Positions 26,901-39,138 of a stretch of DNA of 64,000 nt are shown piece by piece; position 1 is the first letter of the stretch, and every line of letters begins with the position of its first letter. Source of the stretch: Ipomoea triloba (Eukaryota > Streptophyta > Magnoliopsida > Solanales > Convolvulaceae); assembly GCF_003576645.1 (NCBI RefSeq), contig NC_044924.1:18466801-18530800 (forward strand), given 5' to 3'. Position numbers and translations under genes: made by a program. Below the pieces are notes generated by a model. The model was not told the DNA's origin, ran no database searches, and was given only the letters and a program-made list of their open reading frames with translations.

Positions 26901-29284
26901 CCTAGAACACCCTATAGTAGTATCAAACTTGACACCTAGATAGGACATCCATCTCCTTTCTTTCTTTAATTGATTACTTTTGTTTTACTTTTGTCAAACC
27001 TCTTCATCATGATTCCTTTTGCTTTGAGTGAATCTTGTAACTCTTGTCTCTTAACATCATAAAACTCACACGCTTGATTCGGTTCTAATTTGCCATCCTT
27101 GAGAACACGACACTCGGCGAACTACTTCTCCGTTTTATTAAAACCAAAACGTCAAAACTACAAAATCACTAATATACATAACTCTCAAGGAGATCAAAAG
27201 ACTCCCACTACAAGGCAATGATTGGCAAATCTTCTCCGTTCATATATCTTGTGTGGTTGATGTTTATCTTGATTTGCTTCTTTTTACGACAAGGCTAGGT
27301 AGTAAAGTTATGTTGCGAGATATCGGGCCTATACGAGTCCTAATCGGCCACCTCCCCTCGCTTTGTCCAGGATGACGAGGCCCGGGAGAAGTGGTAGATC
27401 AAGTGTTTGTTAAAATGCCCCATCCGACTGAGGAGCCGGGAGTCCGAAGTGTGACGCCAATCGGTGATGGTGCCGAGGGCTCCCTTGATAGAAACCTAGT
27501 TGCATTGCCTAGAACACCCTATAGTAGTATCAAACATGACACCTAGATAGGACATCCATCTCCTTTCTTTCTTTAATTGATTACTTTTGTTTTACTTTTG
27601 TCAAACCTCTTCATCATGATTCCTTTTGCTTTGCGTGAATCTTGTAACTCTTGTCTCTTAACATCATAAAAAACTCACACGCTTGAATCGGTTCTAATTT
27701 GCCATCCTTGAGAACACGACACTCGGCGAACTACTTCTCCGTTTTATTAAAACCAAAACGTCAAAACTACAAAATCACTAATATACATAACTCTCAAGGA
27801 GATCAAAAGACTCCCACTACAAGGCAATGATTGGCAAATCTTCTCCGTTCATATATCTTGTGTGGTTGATGTTTATCTTGATTTGCTTCTTTTTACGACA
27901 AGGCTAGGTAGTAAAGTTATGTTGCGAGATATCGGGCCTATACGAGTCCTAATCGGCCACATCCCATCGCTTTGTCCGGGATAACGAGGCCCGGGAGAAG
28001 TGGTAGATCAAGTGTTTGTTAAAATGCCCCATCCGACTGAGGAGCCGGGAGTCCGAAGTGTGACGCCAATCGGTGATGGTGCCGAGGGCTCCCTTGATAG
28101 AAACCTAGTTGCATTGCCTAGAACACCCTATAGTAGTATCATACATGACACCTAGATAGGACATCCATCTCCTTTCTTTCATTAATTGATTACTTTTGTT
28201 TTACTTTTGCCAAACCTCTTCACCATGATTCCTTTTGCTTTGAGTGAATCTTGTAACTCTTGTCTCTTAACATCATAAAACTCACACGCTTGAATCGGTT
28301 CTAATTTGCCATCCTTGAGAACACGACACTCGCCGAACTACTTCTCCGTTTTATTAAAACCAAAACGTCAAAACTACAAAATCACTAATATACATAACTC
28401 TCAAGGAGATCAAAAGACTCCCACTACAAGGCAATGATTGGCAAATCTTCTCCGTTCATATATCTTGTGTGGTTGATGTTTATCTTGATTTGCTTCTATT
28501 TACGACAAGGCTAGGTAGTAAAGTTATGTTGCGAGATATCGGGCCTATACGAGTCCTAATCGGCCACATCCCCTCGCTTTGTCCAGGATGACGAGGCCCG
28601 GGAGAAGTGGTAGATCAAGTGTTTGTTAAAATGCCCCATCCGACTGAGGAGCCGGGAGTCCGAAGTGTGACGCCAATCGGTGATGGTGCCGAGGGCTCCC
28701 TTGATAGAAACCTAGTTGCATTGCCTAGAACACCCTATAGTAGTATAATCCATCTCCTTTCTTTCTTTAATTGATTACTTTTGTTTTACTTTTGTCAAAC
28801 CTCTTCACCATGATTTCTTTTGCTTTGAGTGAATCTTGTAACTCTTGTCTCTTAACATCATAAAACTCACACGCTTGATTCGGTTCTAATTTGCCATCCT
28901 TGAGAACACGACACTCGGCGAACTACTTCTCCGTTTTATTAAAACCAAAACGTCAAAACTACAAAATCACTAATATACATAACTCTCAAGGAGATCAAAA
29001 CACTCCCACTACCAGGCAATGATTGGCAAATCTTCTCCGTTCATATATCTTGTGTGGTTGATGTTTATCTTGATTTGCTTCGTTTTACGACAAGGCTAGG
29101 TAGTAAAGTTATGTTGCGAGATATCGGGCCTATACGAATCCTAATCGGCCACCTCCCCTCGCTTTGTCCAGGATGACGAGGCCCGGGAGAAGTGGTACAT
29201 CAAGTGTTTGTTAAAATGCCCCATACGATTGAGGAGCCGGGAGTCCGAAGTGTGACGCCAATCGGTGATGGTGACGAGGGCTCC

Positions 29285-29416
29285 CTTGATAGAAACCTAG
29301 TTGCATTGCCTAGAACACCCTATAGTCTTGATAGAAACCTAGTTGCATTGCCTAGAACACCCTATAGTAGTATAAGAAACCTAGTTGCATTGCCTAGAAC
29401 ACCCTATAGTAGTATA
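29285..29416. repeat. Two overlapping 42-bp tandem duplications
   Basis: 29285-29326 (cttgatagaaacctag...) is repeated at 29327-29368. The window shifted by six bases, 29333-29374, is then repeated at 29375-29416. Both periods are exactly 42 bases. About 90 bases downstream is a further stutter, with gagtgaatcttgtaactctt repeated at a 22-base offset and a single N at 29539, so this stretch is badly joined. Confidence 0.9.
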
Positions 29417-32400
29417 AGCCATCTCCTTTCTTTCTTTAATTGATTACTTTTGTTTTACTTTTGTCAAACCTCTTCACCATGATTTCTTTTGCTTTGAGTG
29501 AATCTTGTAACTCTTTTGAGTGAATCTTGTAACTCTTGNATCTTGTAACTCTTGTCGCTTAACATCATAAAACTCACACGCCTGATTCGGTTCTAATTTG
29601 CCATCCTTGAGAACACGACACTCGGCGAACAACTTCTCCGTTTTATAAAAACTAAAACGTCAAAACTACAAAATCACACATATACATAACTCTCAAGGAG
29701 ATGAAAAGACTCCCACTACAAGGCAATGATTGGCAAATCTTCTCCGTTCATATATCTTGTGTGGTTGATGTTTATCTTGATTTGCTTCTATTTACGACAA
29801 GGCTAGGTAGTAAAGTTATGTTGCGAGATATCGGGCCTATACGAGTCCTAATCGGCCACATCCCCTCTCTTTGTCCGGGATGACGAGGCCCGGGAGAAGT
29901 GGTAGATCAAGTGTTTGTTAAAATGCCCCATCCGACTGAGGAGCCGGGAGTCCGAAGTGTGACGCCAATCGGTGATGGTGCCGAGGGCTCCCTTGATAGA
30001 AACCTAGTTGCATTGCCTAGAACACCCTATAGTAGTATCAAACATGACACCTAGATAGGACATCCATCTCCTTTCTTTCTTTAATTGATTACTTTTGTTT
30101 TACTTTTGTCAAACCTCTTCACCATGATTTCTTTTGCTTTGAGTGAATCTTGTAACTCTTGTCTCTTAACATCATAAAACTCACACGCTTGATTCGGTTC
30201 TAATTTGCCATCCTTGAGAACACGACACTCGGCGAACTACTTCTCCGTTTTATTAAAACCAAAACGTCAAAACTACAAAATCACTAATATACATAACTCT
30301 CAAGGAGATCAAAAGACTCCCACTACAAGGCAATGATTGGCAAATCTTCTCCGTTCATATATCTTGTGTGGTTGATGTTTATCTTGATTTGCTTCTATTT
30401 ACGACAAGGCTAGGTAGTAAAGTTATGTTGCGAGATATCGGGCCTATACGAGTCCTAATCGGCCACATCCCCTCGCTTTGTCCGGGATGACGAGGCCCGG
30501 GAGAAGTGGTAGATCAAGTGTTTGTTAAAATTCCCCATCCGACTGAGGAGCCGGGAGTCCGAAGTGTGACGCCAATCGGTGATGGTGCCGAGGGCTCCCT
30601 TGATAGAAACCTAGTTGCATTGCCTAGAACACCCTATTGTAGTATCAAACATGACACCTAGATAGGACATCCATCTCCTTTCTTTCTTTAATTGATTACT
30701 TTTGTTTTACTTTTGTCAAACCTCTTCATCATGATTCCTTTTGCTTTGAGTGAATCTTGTAACTCTTGTCTCTTAACATCATAAAACTCACACGCTTGAA
30801 TCGGTTCTAATTTGCCATCCTTGAGAACACGACACTTGGCGAACTACTTCTCCGTTTTATAAAAACCAAAACGTCAAAACAACAAAATCACTAATATACA
30901 TAACTCTCAAGGATATCAAAAGACTCCCACTACAAGGCAATGATTGGCAAATCTTCTCCGTTCATATATCTTGTGTGGTTGATGTTTATCTTGATTTGCT
31001 TCTATTTACGACAAGGCTAGGTAGTAAAGTTATGTTGCGAGATATCGGGCCTATACGAGTCCTAATCGGCCACATCCCCTCGCTTTGTCCGGGATGACGA
31101 GGCCCGGGAGAAGTGGTAGATCAAGTGTTTGTTAAAATGCCACATCCGACTGATGAGCCGGGAGTCCGAAGTGTGACGCCAATCGGTGATGGTGCCGAGG
31201 GCTCCCTTGATAGAAACCTAGTTGCATTGCCTAGAACACCCTATTGTAGTATCAAACATGACACCTAGATAGGACATCCATCTCCTTTCTTTCTTTAATT
31301 GATTACTTTTGTTTTACTTTTGTCAAACCACTTCACCATGATTCCTTTTTCTTTGAGTGAATCTTGTAACTCTTGTCTCTTAACATCGTAAAACTCACAC
31401 GCTTGAATCGGTTCTAATTTGCCACCATTGAGAACACGACACTCGGCGAACTACTTCTCTGTTTTATTAAAACCAAAACGTCAAAACTACAAAATCATTA
31501 ATATACATAACTCTCAAGGAGATCAAAATACTCCCACTACAAGGCAATGATTGGCAAATCTTCTCCGTTCATATATCTTGTGTGGTTGATGTTTATCTTG
31601 ATTTGCTTCTATTTACGACAAGGCTAGGTAGTAAAGTTATGTTGCGAGATATCGGGCTTATACGAGTCCTAATCGGCCACCTCCCCTCGCTTTGTCCACG
31701 ATGACGAGGCCCGGGAGAAGTGGTACATCAATTGTTTGTTAAAATGCCCATCCAACTGAGGAGCCGGGAGTCCGAAGTGTGACGCCAATCGGTGATGGTG
31801 CCGAGGGCTCCCTTGATAGAAACCTAGTTGCATTGCCTAGAACACACCCTATAGTAGTATAATCCATCTCCTTTCTTTCTTTAATTGATTACTTTTGTTT
31901 TACTTTTGTCAAACCTCTTCACCATGATTTCTTTTGCTTTGAGTGAATCTTGTAACTCTTGTCGCTTAACATCATAAAACTCACACGCTTGATTCGGTTC
32001 TAATTTGCCATCCTTGAGAACACGACAGTCGGCGAACTACTTCTCCGATTTATTAAAACCAAAACGTCAAAACTACAAAATCACTAATATACACAACTCT
32101 CACGGAGATGAAAAGACTCCCACTACAAGTCAATGATTGACAAATCTTCCCCGTTCATATATCTTGTGTGGTTGATGTTTATCTTGATTTGCTTCTATTT
32201 ACGACAAGGCTAGGTAGTAAAGTTATGTTGCGAGATATCGGGCTTATACGAGTCCTAATCGGCCACCTCCCCTCGCTTTGTCCACGATGACGAGGCCCGG
32301 GAGAAGTGGCAGATCAAGTGTTTGTTAAAATGCCCATCCGACTGAGGAGCCGGGAGTCCGAAGTGTGACGCCAATCGGTGATGGTGCCGAGGGCTCCCTT

Positions 32401-33044
32401 GATAGAAACCTAGTTACATTGCCTAGAACACCCTATAGTAGTATCAAACATGACACCTAGATAGGACATCCATCTCCTTTCTTTCTTTAATTGATTACTT
32501 TTGTTTTACTTTTGTCAAAACTCTTCATCATGATTCCTTTTGCTTTGAGTGAATCTTGTAACTCTTGTCTCTTAACATCATAAAACTCACACGCTTGAAT
32601 CGGTTCTAATTTGCCATCCTATAGAACACGACACTTGGCGAACTACTTCTCCGTTTTATTAAAACCAAAACGTCAAAACTACAAAATCACTAATATACAC
32701 AACTCTCAAGGAGATGAAAAGACTCCCACTACAAGGCAATGATTGGCAAATCTTCTCCGTTCATATATCTTGTGTGGTTGATGTTTATCTTGATTTGCTT
32801 CTATTTACGACAAGGCTAGGTAGTAAAGTTATGTTGCGAGATATCGGGCCTATACGAGTCCTAATCGGCCACATCCCCCCTCGCTTTGTCCAGGATGACG
32901 AGGCCGGGAGAAGTGGTAGATCAAGTGTTTGTTTAAATGCCCCATTCGACTGAGGAGCCGGGAGTCCGAAGTGTGACGCCAATCGGTGATGGTGCCGAGG
33001 GCTCCCTTGATAGAAACCTAGTTACATTGCCTAGAACACCCTAT

Positions 33045-33383
33045 NNNNNNNNNNNNNNNNNNNNNNNNNNNNNNNNNNNNNNNNNNNNNNNNNNNNNNNN
33101 NNNNNNNNNNNNNNNNNNNNNNNNNNNNNNNNNNNNNNNNNNNNNNNNNNNNNNNNNNNNNNNNNNNNNNNNNNNNNNNNNNNNNNNNNNNNNNNNNNNN
33201 NNNNNNNNNNNNNNNNNNNNNNNNNNNNNNNNNNNNNNNNNNNNNNNNNNNNNNNNNNNNNNNNNNNNNNNNNNNNNNNNNNNNNNNNNNNNNNNNNNNN
33301 NNNNNNNNNNNNNNNNNNNNNNNNNNNNNNNNNNNNNNNNNNNNNNNNNNNNNNNNNNNNNNNNNNNNNNNNNNNNNNNNNNN
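33045..33383. other. Assembly gap (339 N)
   Basis: Unsequenced bases between the ctat near the end of one monomer and the acatccatctcc at the start of the next. These points are 29 bases apart in an intact array (or 636 with one extra monomer), so the stated length matches neither. Confidence 0.98.
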
Positions 33384-34802
33384 ACATCCATCTCCTTTCT
33401 TTCTTTAATTGATTACTTTTGTTTTACTTTTGTCAAAACTCTTCATCATGATTCATTTTGCTTTGAGTGAATCTTGTAACTCTTGTCTCTTAACATCATA
33501 AAACTCACACGCTTGAATCGGTTCTAATTTGCCATCCTTGAGAACACGACACTCGGCGAACTACTTCTCCGTTTTATTAAAACCAAAACGTCAAAACTAC
33601 AAAATCACTAATATACATAACTCTCAAGGAGATCAAAAGACTCCCACTACAAGGCAATGATTGGCAAATCTTCTCCGTTCATATATCTTGTGTGGTTGAT
33701 GTTTATCTTGATTTGCTTCTATTTACGACAAGGCTAGGTAGTAAAGTTATGTTGCGAGATATCGGGCCTATACGAGTCCTATTCGGCCACATCCCCCCTC
33801 GCTTTGTCCAGGATGACGAGGCCGGGAGAAGTGGTAGATCAAGTGTTTGTTAAAATGCCCCATTCGACTGAGGAGCCGGAGTCCGAAGTGTGACGCCAAT
33901 CGGTGATGGTGCCGAGGGCTCCCTTGATAGAAACCTAGTTACATTGCCTAGAACACCCTATTGTAGTATCAAACATGACACCTAGATAGGACATCCATCT
34001 CCTTTCTTTCTTTAATTGATTACGTTTGTTTTACTTTTGTCAAACCTCTTCATCATGATTCCTTTTGCTTTGAGTGAATCTTGTAACTCTTGTCTCTTAA
34101 CATCATAAAAGTCACACGCTTGATTCGCTTGCAATTCGCCATCCTTGAGAACTCGACACTCGGGGTACTTCTTCTCCGTTTTATTAAAACCAAAACGTCA
34201 AAACTACAACATCACTAATATACATAACTCTCAAGGAGATCAAAAGACTCCCATTACAAGGCAATGATTGGCAAATCTTCTCCGTTCATATATCTTGTGT
34301 GGTTGATGTTTATCTTGATTTGCTTCTATTTACGACAAGGCTAGGTAGTAAAGTTATGTTGCGAGATATCGGGCCTATACGAGTCCTAATCGTCCACATC
34401 CCTCGCTTTGTCCAGGATGACGAGGCCCGGGAGAAGTGGTAGATCAAGTGTTTGTTAAAATGCCCCATCCGACTAAGGAGCAGGGAGTCCGAAGTGTGAC
34501 GCCAATCGGTGATGGTGCCGAGGGCTCCCTTGATAGAAACCTAGTTGCATTGCCTAGAACACCCTATAGTAGTATCAAACATGACACCTAGATAGGACAT
34601 CCATCTCCTTTCTTTCTTTAATTGATTACTTTTGTTTTACTTTTGTCAAACCTCTTCATCATGATTCCTTTTGCTTTGAGTGAATCTTGAAACTCTTGTC
34701 TCTTAACATCATAAAACTCACACGCTTGAATCGGTTCTAATTTGCCATCCTTGAGAACACGACACTCGGCGAACTATTTCTCCGTTTTATAAAACCAAAA
34801 CG

Positions 34803-37800
34803 TCAAAACTACAACATCACTAATATACATAATTCTCAAGGAGATCAAAAGACTCCCACGACAAGGCAATGATTGGCAAATCTTCTCCGTTCATATCTCT
34901 TGTGTGGTTGATGTTTATCTTGATTTGCTTCTATTTACGACAAGGCTAGGTAGTAAAGTTATGTTGCGAGATATCGGGCGTATAATAGTCCTAATCGGCC
35001 ACCTCCCCTCGCTTTGTCCAGGATGACGAGGCCGGGAGAAGTGGTAGATCAAGTGTTTGTTAAAATGCCCCATCCGACTGAGGAGCCGGGAGTCCGAAGT
35101 GGGACGCCAATCGGTGATGGGGCCGAGGGCTCCCTTGATAGAAACCTAGTTACATTGCCTAGAACACCCTATTGTAGTATCAAACATGACACCTAGAGAG
35201 GACGTCCGTCTCCTTTCTTTCTTTAATTGATTACTTTTGTTTTACTTTTGTCAAACCTCTTCATCCTGATTCCTTTTGCTTTGAGTGAATCTTGAAACTC
35301 TTGTCTCTTAACATCATAAGACTCACACGCTTGAATCGGTTCTAATTTGCTATCCTTGAGAACACGACACTCGGCGAACTCCTTCTCCGTTTTATTAAAA
35401 CCAAAACGTCAAAACTACAACATCACTAATATACATAATTCTCAAGGAGATCAAAAGACTCCCACGACAAGGCAATGATTGGCAAATCTTCTCCGTTCAT
35501 ATCTCTTGTGTGGTTGATGTTTATCTTGATTTGCTTCTATTTACGACAAGGCTAGGTAGTAAAGTTATGTTGCGAGATATCGGGCGTATAATAGTCCTAA
35601 TCGGCCACCTCCCCTCGCTTTGTCCAGGATGACGAGGCCGGGAGAAGTGGTAGATCAAGTGTTTGTTAAAATGCCCCATCCGACTGAGGAGCCGGGAGTC
35701 CGAAGTGGGACGCCAATCGGTGATGGGGCCGAGGGCTCCCTTGATAGAAACCTAGTTACATTGCCTAGAACACCCTATTGTAGTATCAAACATGACACCT
35801 AGAGAGGACGTCCGTCTCCTTTCTTTCTTTAATTGATTACTTTTGTTTTACTTTTGTCAAACCTCTTCATCCTGATTCCTTTTGCTTTGAGTGAATCTTG
35901 AAACTCTTGTCTCTTAACATCATAAGACTCACACGCTTGAATCGGTTCTAATTTGCTATCCTTGAGAACACGACACTCGGCGAACTCCTTCTCCGTTTTA
36001 TTAAAACCAAAACGTCAAAACTACAACATCACTAATATACATAATTCTCAAGGAGATCAAAAGACTCCCACGACAAGGCAATGATTGGCAAATCTTCTCC
36101 GTTCATATCTCTTGTGTGGTTGATGTTTATCTTGATTTGCTTCTATTTACGACAAGGCTAGGTAGTAAAGTTATGTTGCGAGATATCGGGCGTATAATAG
36201 TCCTAATCGGCCACCTCCCCTCGCTTTGTCCAGGATGACGAGGCCGGGAGAAGTGGTAGATCAAGTGTTTGTTAAAATGCCCCATCCGACTGAGGAGCCG
36301 GGAGTCCGAAGTGGGACGCCAATCGGTGATGGGGCCGAGGGCTCCCTTGATAGAAACCTAGTTACATTGCCTAGAACACCCTATTGTAGTATCAAACATG
36401 ACACCTAGAGAGGACGTCCGTCTCCTTTCTTTCTTTAATTGATTACTTTTGTTTTACTTTTGTCAAACCTCTTCATCCTGATTCCTTTTGCTTTGAGTGA
36501 ATCTTGAAACTCTTGTCTCTTAACATCATAAGACTCACACGCTTGAATCGGTTCTAATTTGCTATCCTTGAGAACACGACACTCGGCGAACTCCTTCTCC
36601 GTTTTATTAAAACCAAAACGTCAAAACTACAACATCACTAATATACATAATTCTCAAGGAGATCAAAAGACTCCCACGACAAGGCAATGATTGGCAAATC
36701 TTCTCCGTTCATATCTCTTGTGTGGTTGATGTTTATCTTGATTTGCTTCTATTTACGACAAGGCTAGGTAGTAAAGTTATGTTGCGAGATATCGGGCGTA
36801 TAATAGTCCTAATCGGCCACCTCCCCTCGCTTTGTCCAGGATGACGAGGCCGGGAGAAGTGGTAGATCAAGTGTTTGTTAAAATGCCCCATCCGACTGAG
36901 GAGCCGGGAGTCCGAAGTGGGACGCCAATCGGTGATGGGGCCGAGGGCTCCCTTGATAGAAACCTAGTTACATTGCCTAGAACACCCTATTGTAGTATCA
37001 AACATGACACCTAGAGAGGACGTCCGTCTCCTTTCTTTCTTTAATTGATTACTTTTGTTTTACTTTTGTCAAACCTCTTCATCCTGATTCCTTTTGCTTT
37101 GAGTGAATCTTGAAACTCTTGTCTCTTAACATCATAAGACTCACACGCTTGAATCGGTTCTAATTTGCTATCCTTGAGAACACGACACTCGGCGAACTCC
37201 TTCTCCGTTTTATTAAAACCAAAACGTCAAAACTACAACATCACTAATATACATAATTCTCAAGGAGATCAAAAGACTCCCACGACAAGGCAATGATTGG
37301 CAAATCTTCTCCGTTCATATCTCTTGTGTGGTTGATGTTTATCTTGATTTGCTTCTATTTACGACAAGGCTAGGTAGTAAAGTTATGTTGCGAGATATCG
37401 GGCGTATAATAGTCCTAATCGGCCACCTCCCCTCGCTTTGTCCAGGATGACGAGGCCGGGAGAAGTGGTAGATCAAGTGTTTGTTAAAATGCCCCATCCG
37501 ACTGAGGAGCCGGGAGTCCGAAGTGGGACGCCAATCGGTGATGGGGCCGAGGGCTCCCTTGATAGAAACCTAGTTACATTGCCTAGAACACCCTATTGTA
37601 GTATCAAACATGACACCTAGAGAGGACGTCCGTCTCCTTTCTTTCTTTAATTGATTACTTTTGTTTTACTTTTGTCAAACCTCTTCATCCTGATTCCTTT
37701 TGCTTTGAGTGAATCTTGAAACTCTTGTCTCTTAACATCATAAGACTCACACGCTTGAATCGGTTCTAATTTGCTATCCTTGAGAACACGACACTCGGCG

Positions 37801-39138
37801 AACTCCTTCTCCGTTTTATTAAAACCAAAACGTCAAAACTACAACATCACTAATATACATAATTCTCAAGGAGATCAAAAGACTCCCACGACAAGGCAAT
37901 GATTGGCAAATCTTCTCCGTTCATATCTCTTGTGTGGTTGATGTTTATCTTGATTTGCTTCTATTTACGACAAGGCTAGGTAGTAAAGTTATGTTGCGAG
38001 ATATCGGGCGTATAATAGTCCTAATCGGCCACCTCCCCTCGCTTTGTCCAGGATGACGAGGCCGGGAGAAGTGGTAGATCAAGTGTTTGTTAAAATGCCC
38101 CATCCGACTGAGGAGCCGGGAGTCCGAAGTGGGACGCCAATCGGTGATGGGGCCGAGGGCTCCCTTGATAGAAACCTAGTTACATTGCCTAGAACACCCT
38201 ATTGTAGTATCAAACATGACACCTAGAGAGGACGTCCGTCTCCTTTCTTTCTTTAATTGATTACTTTTGTTTTACTTTTGTCAAACCTCTTCATCCTGAT
38301 TCCTTTTGCTTTGAGTGAATCTTGAAACTCTTGTCTCTTAACATCATAAGACTCACACGCTTGAATCGGTTCTAATTTGCTATCCTTGAGAACACGACAC
38401 TCGGCGAACTCCTTCTCCGTTTTATTAAAACCAAAACGTCAAAACTACAACATCACTAATATACATAATTCTCAAGGAGATCAAAAGACTCCCACGACAA
38501 GGCAATGATTGGCAAATCTTCTCCGTTCATATCTCTTGTGTGGTTGATGTTTATCTTGATTTGCTTCTATTTACGACAAGGCTAGGTAGTAAAGTTATGT
38601 TGCGAGATATCGGGCGTATAATAGTCCTAATCGGCCACCTCCCCTCGCTTTGTCCAGGATGACGAGGCCGGGAGAAGTGGTAGATCAAGTGTTTGTTAAA
38701 ATGCCCCATCCGACTGAGGAGCCGGGAGTCCGAAGTGGGACGCCAATCGGTGATGGGGCCGAGGGCTCCCTTGATAGAAACCTAGTTACATTGCCTAGAA
38801 CACCCTATTGTAGTATCAAACATGACACCTAGAGAGGACGTCCGTCTCCTTTCTTTCTTTAATTGATTACTTTTGTTTTACTTTTGTCAAACCTCTTCAT
38901 CCTGATTCCTTTTGCTTTGAGTGAATCTTGAAACTCTTGTCTCTTAACATCATAAGACTCACACGCTTGAATCGGTTCTAATTTGCTATCCTTGAGAACA
39001 CGACACTCGGCGAACTCCTTCTCCGTTTTATTAAAACCAAAACGTCAAAACTACAACATCACTAATATACATAATTCTCAAGGAGATCAAAAGACTCCCA
39101 CGACAAGGCAATGATTGGCAAATCTTCTCCGTTCATAT
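34803..39138. repeat. Seven identical 606-bp satellite variants
   Basis: A sub-array of about seven monomers of exactly 606 bp that look identical to each other. They are marked by a shared private set of changes: gggcgtataatagtcc, gtgggacgcc, gatggggccg, ctagagaggacgtccgtc, ttcatcctgatt, cttgaaactc, cataagactc, ttgctatcc, gaactccttctcc, cccacgacaagg and catatctcttg. The monomer is one base shorter than usual because of gaggccggg in place of gaggcccggg, which also loses the CCCGGG site. The same 60-codon plus-strand frame therefore recurs at 35014, 35620, 36226, 36832, 37438, 38044 and 38650. Those frames carry no independent evidence of coding. Confidence 0.95.

Larger units (their letters stand above)
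18216..34802. repeat. 607-bp satellite array, heterogeneous middle block
   Basis: About 27 monomers in the same orientation and phase as the left block, beginning with the second target duplication at 18216-18220. Many monomers lack a net 22 bases near the monomer joint (gtagtataatccatctcc in place of gtagtatcaaacatgac...atccatctcc), for example at about 18319, 23527, 25166, 25750, 26335, 28743 and 31857. Three of these in a row, at 25.1-26.3 kb, have spacings of 585 and 584 bp. Monomers at 21.1-22.3 kb are close to the uniform type of 42-60 kb. A monomer at 34.0-34.2 kb is of edge type. No genes or RNA genes are visible. Confidence 0.94.

Noticed and set aside
34984..38832. Recurrent 60-codon plus-strand frames starting MSRMTRPGEVVDQVFVKMPH, and similar frames starting MKRLPLQGNDWQIF, in many monomers
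   Set aside because: They appear only because the DNA is repeated, they open or close with single-base indels such as gaggccggg against gaggcccggg, and nothing suggests selection on the protein. The two frames lie in different phases and overlap the minus-strand exon-like block's neighbours.
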